Assembly (NCBI GenBank): GCA_007133715.1
Contig: SLMF01000526.1
Span: 1-6,851, forward strand
Source of the DNA: Planctomycetaceae bacterium
GTDB taxonomy: Bacteria > Planctomycetota > Planctomycetia > Pirellulales > Pirellulaceae
DNA: 6,851 bases
Direction of reading: 5' to 3'
The notes below the pieces were generated by a model that ran no database searches, was not told the DNA's origin, and saw only the letters and a list, made by a program, of their open reading frames with translations. This document shows positions 1 through 6,239 of this stretch, piece after piece. A program made the translations under genes and the position numbers. The number at the start of each line of letters is the position of its first letter. Position 1 is the first letter of the stretch.

Positions 1-2
1 AA

Positions 3-758
3 CAGGTCGAAGCGGCTTGGGAGGATCTGGGCGAGGTGCTCGACACCGACGAGGTGACGCCGGTGACCTATATCAATTCGGCGGCCAGCCTGAAAGCGTT
101 CTGCGGGCGGCACGGGGGGATTGTGTGCACGTCCAGCAACTCCCGAACGGTGCTGGAATGGGCTTTCGCACGCACTCGCCGCGTGCTGTTCTTCCCGGAC
201 CAGCATCTCGGGCGGAATACGGCCCTGCAAATGGGCATCTCCAACGACCAAATGCCGGTCTGGAATCCCTCTGAAGAACTGGGGGGCAATTCAGCAGCGG
301 CGCTGCGAGGCAGTCGGGTCCTGCTGTGGCAGGGCCATTGCAGCGTCCACCAGATGTTCCGCGCCGAACACGTCCACCACTTCCGCCAGCAGATCCCGGA
401 GATCCGCATCCTGGTCCACCCCGAATGCATGCAGGAAGTGAATGACTTGGCCGATGTGTCGGGCTCGACCGGCAAGATCATCCAGACAATCGCGGCAGCT
501 CCCACCGGCAGCAAGTGGGCGATCGGCACGGAACTGCATTTGGTCAACCGGCTGAAACACGAGCATCCGGACAAGGAGATCCATTTCCTTTCGCCCGTGA
601 TTTGCATGTGCGCCACGATGTACCGCATCGACTTGGCACATCTGTGCTGGAGCCTGGAAAACTTGGCGGCGGGCCAGCCGGTGAACGTGATCCGGGTGGA
701 CGAGGAAACCACCCGCTGGGCGCTGATCGCCCTGGAACGGATGCTGACCTGCGTTTGA
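3..758 (+). CDS. nadA: Quinolinate synthase NadA, N-terminus missing (5' partial)
   Basis: NadA is a cytoplasmic [4Fe-4S] enzyme that condenses iminoaspartate with dihydroxyacetone phosphate to form quinolinate in de novo NAD synthesis. The frame is open from base 3 with no start codon, so the gene begins before the window. About 251 residues are visible, against roughly 300-370 for the family. Family motifs seen in order are VTYINSAASLKAFCG, then GIVCTSSN (Cys codon at 126), PDQHLGRNTA, LLWQGHCSVH, VHPEC (Cys codon at 426), GSTGKII, a TELHLVNRL stretch, and SPVICMCATMYRIDL (Cys codons at 603 and 609). The cysteines at 126, 426 and 609 sit where the three cluster ligands of known NadA proteins lie. 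The last motif reads Cys-Met-Cys-Ala-Thr-Met, where many homologues have a Cys-Pro pair. The stop codon is 1 nt from the stop of the convergent floA. No nadB or nadC is visible. Confidence 0.95.
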   Translation, partial: QVEAAWEDLGEVLDTDEVTPVTYINSAASLKAFCGRHGGIVCTSSNSRTVLEWAFARTRRVLFFPDQHLGRNTALQMGISNDQMPVWNPSEELGGNSAAALRGSRVLLWQGHCSVHQMFRAEHVHHFRQQIPEIRILVHPECMQEVNDLADVSGSTGKIIQTIAAAPTGSKWAIGTELHLVNRLKHEHPDKEIHFLSPVICMCATMYRIDLAHLCWSLENLAAGQPVNVIRVDEETTRWALIALERMLTCV

Positions 759-759
759 G

Positions 760-1782
760 TCATTCGCGGCCGGTGTCGGGATGGGAGGCATTTTTTTGGC
801 GGGCGGCGGTCAGTTTGACGCCGCCGGCTCGAAAGGCCGTGGCGACAGCGCGGGGCACGTTGGCTTCGGCCAAGACCAGCCGGGCCCGGTTCTCAGCTAC
901 TTTGGCCTTCATCTCCTGCTCCTGGGCTACCGCCTCCGCCCGGCGTTTTTCTGCCAAGGCGCGGGCGACCCGCGTGTCCGCTTCGGCCTGATTCACCTGC
1001 AAGCGGGCACCGATGTTCTCGCCCACATCGATGTCCGCAATGTCGATGGAGACGATCTGAAAAGCCGTATTGGCGTCCAACCCCCGCCCCAGCACGCCCT
1101 GAGAAATCCGATCCGGCATCTCGAGTACCTCCATGTGGGTATTTGCTGAACCCACCGCCGTGATGATACCCTCGCCGACGCGGGCAATGATGGTTTCCTC
1201 CGTCGCCCCGCCGATCAACTGATGCAGGTTGGTGCGCACCGTCACCCGCACGCGAATCCGCAGTTCAACCCCGTTCTTGGCGATGGCACTGAGCTTCGCG
1301 GGGCCGTCCGTGTCCGGGTTGGGGCAGTTGATGACCTTGGGATAGACGCTGGTGCGTACGGCTTCCAGGACATCGCGGCCGGCCAGATCGATGGCCGCGG
1401 CCCGGTCGAAGTCCAAGTCGATTCCCGCTCGGTTGGCCGCAATGATCGCTCGCACCACGTTCATCACATTGCCGCCCGCCAGAAAATGAGCTTCCACTCG
1501 TGCGGTGCTCATCCCGGTCCGGCGGTTGATATCCAGGCCGGCTTGGGCTCCCATGATCTTGGCCGTCACGATCAAATTCGAGTTCACCGCGCGAAACCCC
1601 ATGCCGATCAGACTGAGCAAACTGACATCTGCACTGGACATGAAGGCTTGAAACCATAACGCCCCATACTTGATCACGACCACCACCACGACGAGGGCGA
1701 CCACGATCAGCAGCAGCATGGCCGCAATCCCGAGCGCATGCGACAGAGTAAGGCCGATCACGCTGATGCAAGCTGATGACAT
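760..1782 (-). CDS. floA: Flotillin-like protein FloA (UPF0365/YqfA family)
   Basis: FloA is a bacterial flotillin that oligomerises in the cytoplasmic membrane and organises functional membrane microdomains. The ORF encodes 340 residues (B. subtilis FloA is about 331). Residues 16-43 form one very hydrophobic membrane segment with a run of six valines. A SPFH-like core follows, with the family motifs HFLAGGNV (99-106), AAIDLAGRDVLEAV (129-142), a GGATEETIIARVGEGI stretch, and a GRGLDANTAFQIVSIDIADIDVGENIGA region. After that comes an Ala/Glu-rich, probably coiled-coil segment (roughly 262-315; QAEAD, AVAQEQEM). The ATG at 1782 is supported by AGAGGAG, 8 nt upstream. Two departures from the B. 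subtilis protein, compared from memory, are an insertion of about 8 residues near 153-168 (Pro/Asp-rich) and a short C-terminal tail lacking the usual MDYMNIKN-type segment. No nfeD-like partner gene is adjacent. Confidence 0.95.
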   Translation of the reverse strand: MSSACISVIGLTLSHALGIAAMLLLIVVALVVVVVVIKYGALWFQAFMSSADVSLLSLIGMGFRAVNSNLIVTAKIMGAQAGLDINRRTGMSTARVEAHFLAGGNVMNVVRAIIAANRAGIDLDFDRAAAIDLAGRDVLEAVRTSVYPKVINCPNPDTDGPAKLSAIAKNGVELRIRVRVTVRTNLHQLIGGATEETIIARVGEGIITAVGSANTHMEVLEMPDRISQGVLGRGLDANTAFQIVSIDIADIDVGENIGARLQVNQAEADTRVARALAEKRRAEAVAQEQEMKAKVAENRARLVLAEANVPRAVATAFRAGGVKLTAARQKNASHPDTGRE

Positions 1783-1814
1783 TCACCCATCTCCTCTGCC
1801 TGCGAATCGGTGCA

Positions 1815-1852
1815 CACAAGAAGCAAACGTTTACCTTGTGGGGGGGTACAAG
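1815..1852. promoter_or_regulatory. Overlapping short inverted repeats upstream of floA
   Basis: CACAAG (1815-1820) is repeated inverted as CTTGTG (1835-1840), enclosing the 8-bp palindrome AAACGTTT (1825-1832). The right arm can also pair as CTTGT (1835-1839) with ACAAG (1848-1852) across a G-rich spacer. The cluster lies about 33-70 nt upstream of the floA ATG, where an operator or 5'UTR structure could sit. The arms are short and not centred on the palindrome, so chance is a real alternative. Confidence 0.25.
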
Positions 1853-2058
1853 ACGCAGGTGCCCTTGATGAACCCGTCTCTATCATAAACCAGCAGGAAA
1901 GCGCAAGCTACCCGGACCGGTTTTTCTTGACTGCCCGCCTTGCGCGACCGATACCATCCCCACCGCTTCACCCGTAGGGGCTGGTTGCATTGAGACCGAG
2001 GCGGCTGGTGAGCGACTTCTCGGAATTCGAACTGTACGTGTCCGCCAAAAACTGGCAT
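1831..2058 (-). CDS. Possible small hypothetical protein upstream of floA (doubtful)
   Basis: A 75-codon ORF fills most of the intergenic region and ends 48 nt before the floA ATG on the same strand. I do not recognise the product. It is basic and aromatic in the middle (VKRWGWYRSRK) and ends in a strand-like stretch (AFLLVYDRDGFIKGTCVLYP) with no signal peptide or membrane segment. A purine-rich GAGAAGAG lies 8 nt before the ATG at 2058, the same spacing as the floA ribosome-binding site. GC at third codon positions is about 65% by eye, compatible with coding but not decisive. If real it may be co-transcribed with floA. It could equally be a chance ORF in GC-rich DNA, and it covers the region where the barrel-gene promoter would be expected. 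Confidence 0.33.
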   Translation of the reverse strand: MPVFGGHVQFEFREVAHQPPRSQCNQPLRVKRWGWYRSRKAGSQEKPVRVACAFLLVYDRDGFIKGTCVLYPPTR

Positions 2059-2081
2059 ACTCCCGACTCTTCTCGGTTTGG

Positions 2082-3347
2082 ATGAATGACTTCATGGACG
2101 ATTTCGCTCGATTCGGTTGCGCTGGTGGCTTGAATCCCCCCTCCACGGCAGTGGTTCGGGGGTGTGCCAAGCGTTTCGCAGGCACTTGGGGAAGCTGGCT
2201 GCTGGTCGCCGGAACGGTCCTGTTGCCCGGATCGGTACTCGCTGAGGGAGGGGCCGGGGGCAGCGTTTGGTACCATCCCTCGGCAGGCTACAATTCTTTC
2301 CCTGTATTTAACGGAACCGAGGATCTGTTCCCCGGCGTACCGGCTCCGACACCCGGCCCCGAGTACCCGCTTCTCCTCGACCAGGGCTCGATTCACCCCC
2401 ACGCCTCGTCTCAAAACCACCTGTCGGGGGCACACGAGTTGGATGGCGGTATTTCCCGGGACTTTTCGCCTCACGCGAACCCGGCCAGCCTCGCGTCTCT
2501 GGAGAGCGGCGTCATGCCGGAAGGGATCGATTGGGAGCGGGCCACACGCATCGATTTGGACTTTCCTTCCGGCAGCTCGGAACGGGAGGGGACCTTCGGC
2601 GATTTCTTCTACCGAGGTGCGGGGCGCCAGGTCCCGATGACTTGGTTGATCGGCAAAGGTGATCGGATGGGGATCTTCACCCTGCCACTGCTGTCGGATT
2701 CCGATTCGTCGTTCGGCTGGTTGGGCTATGATTTCGGCGGCGTGATCCATTTTTTCAGTGGTCCCCGGCAGACCGACCTCCCGCCCCGGCTGTACGATTT
2801 GACCGTCGCCTTGCCACGTCGGCAGCGGCTGACCGAAAACCTGTGGGTGGATTTGATGTTTCGCGCGGGATGGTACACGGACTTTCGCGCCAGCGCGCGC
2901 CAGGCCTTTCGCTTTCCCTCGCACGCCGTGGTCTACTACCGCACCAGCCCGCATTGGCAGTGGGTGCTGGGCCTGGACTACCTGCATCGGGACGATGTCC
3001 AGCTGCTGCCGGTGCTCGGTACGCTCTGGACTCCGCACGCGGACTGGCGGGTCGAAGCCGTATTTCCCAAACCGATGATCGCGTACCGGTTCGCGGCGTC
3101 CCACTGGTTGTACTTCGCTTCCGAGATGGGCGGGGGCATGTGGACGATCGAACGCCAGGACGGCAGTCCGGACAAATTCACCTACCGCGATTTTCGCCTG
3201 ACCACCGGCATCCAGCTCGGCACCCGCCGCAGCCAATTGTTTGCAGAAATCGGCTGGGCTCTGGAACGCCACCTGCAATATCGCTCGGGAACGCCCTCCT
3301 ACGACCCCCCGGATACGATTTTCCTGCGACTGATATCCCGCTACTAG
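2082..3347 (+). CDS. Predicted outer-membrane beta-barrel protein, DUF6268-like
   Basis: The ORF encodes 421 residues. A Sec signal peptide is clear: basic KRF near residue 30, a hydrophobic core WLLVAGTVLLPG (39-50), and a VLA/E cleavage site after residue 54. Residues 55-160 are Pro/Gly/Ser-rich and look poorly ordered. From about 185 on, short alternating strands rich in Trp, Tyr and Phe are separated by charged turns, as in a transmembrane barrel, for example GWYTDFRASARQAFRFPSHAVVYY, LGLDYLHRDDVQLLPVLGTLW, and GGGMWTIERQDG. The protein ends LISRY, with the C-terminal aromatic typical of barrels handled by the BAM machinery. The pattern matches my memory of planctomycete DUF6268 proteins; their function is unknown to me. 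The start is uncertain: ATG 2082 gives an unusually long, partly acidic n-region and no good ribosome-binding site, ATG 2094 is similar, and GTG 2151 would give a normal signal peptide of about 31 residues. It is transcribed alone. Confidence 0.75.
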   Translation: MNDFMDDFARFGCAGGLNPPSTAVVRGCAKRFAGTWGSWLLVAGTVLLPGSVLAEGGAGGSVWYHPSAGYNSFPVFNGTEDLFPGVPAPTPGPEYPLLLDQGSIHPHASSQNHLSGAHELDGGISRDFSPHANPASLASLESGVMPEGIDWERATRIDLDFPSGSSEREGTFGDFFYRGAGRQVPMTWLIGKGDRMGIFTLPLLSDSDSSFGWLGYDFGGVIHFFSGPRQTDLPPRLYDLTVALPRRQRLTENLWVDLMFRAGWYTDFRASARQAFRFPSHAVVYYRTSPHWQWVLGLDYLHRDDVQLLPVLGTLWTPHADWRVEAVFPKPMIAYRFAASHWLYFASEMGGGMWTIERQDGSPDKFTYRDFRLTTGIQLGTRRSQLFAEIGWALERHLQYRSGTPSYDPPDTIFLRLISRY

Positions 3348-3474
3348 ACTCTGGCAGGCTCCTTTTCTGACCGATGGTTAGCCTCTGCAAAGAAATTACG
3401 GTCGCGTTCGTCGCGGCTGTCCCGGTTCCCGCAGCGCTGGGGCCGGTCGCTGACCGAGCCCCCCGCGCCGACCG

Positions 3475-3501
3475 AAGGTCTCCTATATCGGGGGAGACCT
3501 T
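3475..3501 (+). promoter_or_regulatory. Perfect 9-bp hairpin covering a Shine-Dalgarno sequence
   Basis: AAGGTCTCC (3475-3483) and GGAGACCTT (3493-3501) are exact inverted repeats around the 9-nt loop TATATCGGG. The right arm contains GGAG, the core of a GGGGGAG Shine-Dalgarno sequence 6 nt before the ATG at 3503. In a plus-strand transcript the fold would hide that site, an arrangement used for translational control. No T-run follows on either strand, which argues against a simple intrinsic terminator. The repeat is directly visible; its regulatory role is inferred. Confidence 0.4.
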
Positions 3502-3502
3502 G

Positions 3503-3559
3503 ATGACGTATTTGACCGACGTGGTAAACCCGATTGAAGACGGATTCTGTCGCTGCTGA
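3503..3559 (+). CDS. Candidate 18-residue peptide ORF ending Cys-Arg-Cys
   Basis: ATG 3503 is preceded by GGGGGAG at ideal spacing, one of the best ribosome-binding sites in the window. The ORF MTYLTDVVNPIEDGFCRC runs to TGA at 3557-3559. I do not recognise the peptide. It is slightly acidic, has no membrane segment, and ends in a CxC pair that could bind metal or be oxidised. Nothing lies downstream on the same strand inside the window, because the next gene is convergent, so it is not an obvious attenuator leader. It could be translated from read-through of the barrel gene (stop at 3347) or from its own promoter, which I could not find. A chance match is possible. Confidence 0.27.
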   Translation: MTYLTDVVNPIEDGFCRC

Positions 3560-3590
3560 CGCGGTTGATCCAACGAACGCAGACCTCGGC

Positions 3591-3614
3591 GAAAAGGTCG
3601 ATCGAGCACGATCG
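3591..3614 (-). terminator. Weak candidate terminator of the sugar ABC operon
   Basis: Read on the minus strand, CGATCG-TGCT-CGATCG forms a 6-bp stem with a 4-nt loop, followed after ACC by TTTT. It lies about 43 nt past the permease stop codon, the right place for an operon terminator. The stem is short and the T-run is brief and offset, so this is tentative. Confidence 0.25.
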
Positions 3615-3656
3615 GACTCGGAAAACCTCCGGCCGAGCCCGCCAGCCTCCGATGCG

Positions 3657-4682
3657 TCAGCGACGGCGCAGACGGTCCAGGGCGACGGCCAGCACAATGA
3701 TCACACCGGTGATCACTTCCTGGTGCCAGTTGCTCAAGCCGACCTTGATACAGCCATTGGCGACCACGACCATGATCGTGGTGCCGATCAGGCTGCCCAT
3801 CGCGGAGCCTTGCCCTCCCGCCAAACTGGCCCCACCGATCACCACCGCGGCGATCACGTGCAGCTCGTAACCGGGCGCGGTGGTCGGGTCGCCCGTGGTG
3901 AGGAACGAGAATTGCAACACCCCGGCGATGCCGGCCATCATGCCGCCCAGTCCGTAGATGATCAATTTATCCGTGGCTACCGGGATCCCGCACAGTCGGG
4001 CGGTCGCTTCGTTCGATCCGATCGCGTAGACATGGCGGCCCAGGCGGGTATACCTCAGCAGCAGGGCGGTAGCCCCGACCAACAGCAACATCAGCCAGAC
4101 ACCCGGTGGCAGCAGCATCCAGGCCTGTTCGGGGGCCAATCGCTGTAGCAGGGTATTCAGCCCCGTCGGCGGCGGGAACACGGTCTGCTGGTCGGCCATT
4201 CCTTTGGCCAATCCCCGCAGCAGTCCCATGGTCCCCAGCGTGACGATAAACGGACTCAACCGCAGCCCGGTGATCAGGGCTCCGTTCAGCAACCCGCACA
4301 GGAGTCCGCAGGCGATCCCGCCGAAGGCTGCGGCCCAAGGTGACCAGGGGTTGTACGAGGGCAGCAGCCAGTGCAGGAATTGAGGCGATTGACCGGTCAG
4401 CAGCAGAGCGACCACGACGGAGGACAGGGCGATGTTCGAGCCGACGGACAAATCGATCCCGCCGCTGATGATGATCAGCGTCATGCCCATCGCGGCAATA
4501 GCAATCACGGCGGCATGCCGCGGCATCAGCAGGAGGTTATCGGTGGCCAGGAATGTCCGCGGCGCCAGGATGCTGAACAGGACGCCGACGAAGGCCAGCC
4601 CGATCAGGGGCCCGAAGAGCGTCAGCAGGCGGCGCACCGTGCTGACCGTCATCGCCGTTCTGCCTTGGCCGCTCTCGCTCAT
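3657..4682 (-). CDS. RbsC-type sugar ABC transporter permease
   Basis: This is the membrane channel subunit of a CUT2-type (ribose/xylose/galactoside class) importer in the cytoplasmic membrane, 341 residues long (E. coli RbsC about 321). Family motifs are GGIDLSVGS (74-82), LNGALITGLRLSPFIVTLGTM (132-152), the cytoplasmic ATPase-coupling loop YAIGSNEATARLCGIP (219-234), and a GGASLAGGQGSAMGSLIGT stretch near the C-terminus. Hydrophobic segments run throughout, with the first at about 23-40. The frame is open further upstream inside the ATPase gene, but ATG 4682 is the natural start: it overlaps the ATPase stop as ATGA and has GGGGAGG 4 nt upstream. Translation is therefore probably coupled to the ATPase. 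The region from about 98 to 116 between membrane segments is Pro/Trp-rich. The transported sugar cannot be told from this protein. Confidence 0.93.
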   Translation of the reverse strand: MSESGQGRTAMTVSTVRRLLTLFGPLIGLAFVGVLFSILAPRTFLATDNLLLMPRHAAVIAIAAMGMTLIIISGGIDLSVGSNIALSSVVVALLLTGQSPQFLHWLLPSYNPWSPWAAAFGGIACGLLCGLLNGALITGLRLSPFIVTLGTMGLLRGLAKGMADQQTVFPPPTGLNTLLQRLAPEQAWMLLPPGVWLMLLLVGATALLLRYTRLGRHVYAIGSNEATARLCGIPVATDKLIIYGLGGMMAGIAGVLQFSFLTTGDPTTAPGYELHVIAAVVIGGASLAGGQGSAMGSLIGTTIMVVVANGCIKVGLSNWHQEVITGVIIVLAVALDRLRRR

Positions 4683-6199
4683 GCTGCCTCCCCTTCTGCA
4701 AGTTCCGTGGCTCCGATCGCCTCCCGCATGATCGCATGCTCGGACAATTCGGCGGCCGGTCGCGCCGCGCCCAGGACCCCGCGGCACATGACCGCGATCC
4801 GGTCGCAGACGCCCAGCAACTCGGGCAAATAACTGCTGACCATCAGCACGGCGCAACCGCGCAAGGCGAGTTCGTCGATCAACTGGTAGATTTGGGCTTT
4901 GGACGCCACGTCGATGCCCCGCGTCGGTTCATCCAGCAGCAGCACATCCACATCGTGGTGCAGCAGGCGTGCCAGGGCAACTTTCTGCTGATTTCCGCCC
5001 GACAGGTCCCGCATCGGCTGGTCGGGTCCGGCACAGCGGATGGCCAGTCGCTGGATCCAGGTCCCACTGGCCCGCCGTTGAGATGCGGGACTGGTGAAAA
5101 AGGGCAGACGGGACAATGTCAGGTTATCGGAAAGCGACAAGTTCAAAGCCAGTCCTTCCTGGGTACGGTCTTCGCTGACCATCCCCAAACCGGCTTGCCA
5201 GCGAGCGCGGGGCGAGTCGTGCGCGGCTTCGCGAAGCGGTTGGCCGGCCAGCAGGGCCAAGCGGACTTGGCCTTGTTGCACGGCATCCAGCCCCAGCAGG
5301 CATCGCAGGAGTTCCGTCCGCCCGGCCCCGACCAGTCCGGCAATCCCCAGCACCTCGCCCCGCCGCAACGCGAAACCCGCCTGACGCAGCCGCACTTTTC
5401 CGCTCAGACCCTCAACCGCCAACACCACGTCCCCCGCCACCCGCTCCGAACGCGGATACAGGTCCTCGACCGCACGACCCACCATCAGGCCGATAATCCC
5501 CTCGATCGTCGCTTCGGCAGTCCGGCCTCCCCCCACCCCACGACCGTCACGCAATACCGCGTAATGGTCGCTGATCGCCTGGATCTCCTCCAGGAAATGG
5601 CTGATGTAAATGATCGCTTCGCCCTGATCCCGCAACTGGCCCACCAGTTGGAACAGACGTTCGATGTCGGCCGCCGTCAGACTGCTGGTTGGCTCATCCA
5701 AAACCAGCACTCGGCAATGGCCCGCCAGGGCTCGCGCGATCTCGACCAACTGCTGCTCCGCCGGACTGAGCTGCCCTACCAGCCGGTTGAGGTGCAAATC
5801 CGGTCGCCCCACCCGCCGCAAGGCCTCGGCCGCCCGCTCCCGTGCCAGCCGCCACCGCACCCACGGACCCCAATGCGGCTCCGCACCCAGCACGATGTTC
5901 TCCAGCACCGATAAATCCGGTGCCAGGGACAGCTCCTGATAAATCATCGCCACGCCGGCCCGGCGCCCCTCCAGCGGATGACGCGGCTGGTAAGGCTGAC
6001 CATCCAACCACATCGCGCCCCGATCCGCGCGATACGCCCCCGACAGGATCTTCACCAGCGTGCTCTTGCCCGCCCCGTTTTCACCGACCAAGGCCAATAC
6101 CTGGCCGCTATCGACCGATAAACTCACCCCGTCCAACGCCACCGTCGGACCAAAACGCTTGTGGATGTCGGTCATCTGCAGGCGAGGCTTATCGCTCAT
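4679..6199 (-). CDS. RbsA-type sugar ABC transporter ATP-binding protein (two ATPase domains)
   Basis: This cytoplasmic subunit hydrolyses ATP to drive a CUT2 sugar importer. From ATG 6199 it has 506 residues (E. coli RbsA 501). Domain 1 carries Walker A GENGAGKST (39-47), Q-loop Gln88, signature LSPAEQQ (144-150), Walker B VLVLDEPTS (164-172) and switch His201. Domain 2 has the degenerate Walker A GLVGAGRTE, signature LSGGNQQ, Walker B VLLLDEPTRGID, and Ser in place of the switch His (MVSSYLPEL). This asymmetry is normal for the family, so both domains look intact. ATG 6199 is preferred because the family starts about here. A TTG at 6235 would add 12 residues, and neither start has a strong Shine-Dalgarno sequence. 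The binding-protein gene ends 40 nt upstream, and the permease start overlaps this stop by 4 nt. Confidence 0.95.
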   Translation of the reverse strand: MSDKPRLQMTDIHKRFGPTVALDGVSLSVDSGQVLALVGENGAGKSTLVKILSGAYRADRGAMWLDGQPYQPRHPLEGRRAGVAMIYQELSLAPDLSVLENIVLGAEPHWGPWVRWRLARERAAEALRRVGRPDLHLNRLVGQLSPAEQQLVEIARALAGHCRVLVLDEPTSSLTAADIERLFQLVGQLRDQGEAIIYISHFLEEIQAISDHYAVLRDGRGVGGGRTAEATIEGIIGLMVGRAVEDLYPRSERVAGDVVLAVEGLSGKVRLRQAGFALRRGEVLGIAGLVGAGRTELLRCLLGLDAVQQGQVRLALLAGQPLREAAHDSPRARWQAGLGMVSEDRTQEGLALNLSLSDNLTLSRLPFFTSPASQRRASGTWIQRLAIRCAGPDQPMRDLSGGNQQKVALARLLHHDVDVLLLDEPTRGIDVASKAQIYQLIDELALRGCAVLMVSSYLPELLGVCDRIAVMCRGVLGAARPAAELSEHAIMREAIGATELAEGEAA

Positions 6200-6239
6200 C
6201 AGCTCGGGTCCGACTTCAACGACGGCAAGAATCAAGAAA

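Larger units (their letters stand above)
1783..2081. other. Divergent intergenic region between floA and the barrel-protein gene
   Basis: About 300 bp separate the divergent starts of floA and the predicted outer-membrane protein gene, so promoters for both should lie here. I could not identify a convincing -35/-10 pair for either. The region holds a run of seven G (1840-1846), the palindrome AAACGTTT (1825-1832), and CACAAG/CTTGTG inverted repeats close to floA. A 75-codon minus-strand ORF of doubtful reality spans 1831-2058. Confidence 0.7.
3348..3656. other. Gene-poor spacer between convergent barrel gene and ABC permease gene
   Basis: About 310 bp separate two converging genes, so the region should hold terminators for both. 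I see no strong GC-hairpin plus T-run for the plus strand. It contains a perfect 9-bp hairpin (3475-3501), a short ORF with a strong Shine-Dalgarno sequence (3503-3559), and a 6-bp hairpin (3599-3614) suited to terminating the minus-strand operon. A longer in-frame ORF from ATG 3374 to the same stop begins with a mildly hydrophobic stretch (ITVAFVAAVPVPAALG) but has no ribosome-binding site. Confidence 0.6.

Noticed and set aside
68..763. 231-codon and overlapping minus-strand frames across nadA
   Set aside because: Antisense to a clearly recognised NadA; no recognisable motifs.
791..797. A7 run on the floA strand as a programmed -1 frameshift site
   Set aside because: The codon phase is CAA AAA AAT, which does not match a canonical X XXY YYZ slippery heptamer, and no downstream alternative frame looks like protein.
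1670..1720. Low-complexity GTG/GTC-like trinucleotide repeat as a microsatellite
   Set aside because: It simply encodes the valine-rich membrane segment of FloA.
2033..2061. CATACT at 2056-2061 as a -10 box for the barrel gene
   Set aside because: No acceptable -35 box lies at 16-18 bp; one loose hexamer is not enough evidence.
1968..3278. 436-codon open frame on the minus strand across the barrel-protein gene
   Set aside because: The plus-strand frame has a signal peptide, barrel pattern and aromatic C-terminus. The antisense translation is Arg/Pro/Gln-rich and featureless.
3353..3396. GCAGGCT ... AGCCTCTGC as a terminator for the barrel gene
   Set aside because: Pairing needs a 2-nt bulge, the loop is long, and TTTT lies in the loop and not after the stem.
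3344..3697. 117- and 143-codon minus-strand frames across the 3348-3656 spacer
   Set aside because: Ser/Arg-rich translations that run into the neighbouring real genes, with no ribosome-binding site or domain seen; probably chance.
4736..5914. 392-codon open frame on the plus strand across the ABC ATPase gene
   Set aside because: It is antisense to a certain RbsA-type ATPase. Its translation is Gln/Arg/Pro-rich with no domain; long antisense frames are expected in GC-rich genes.
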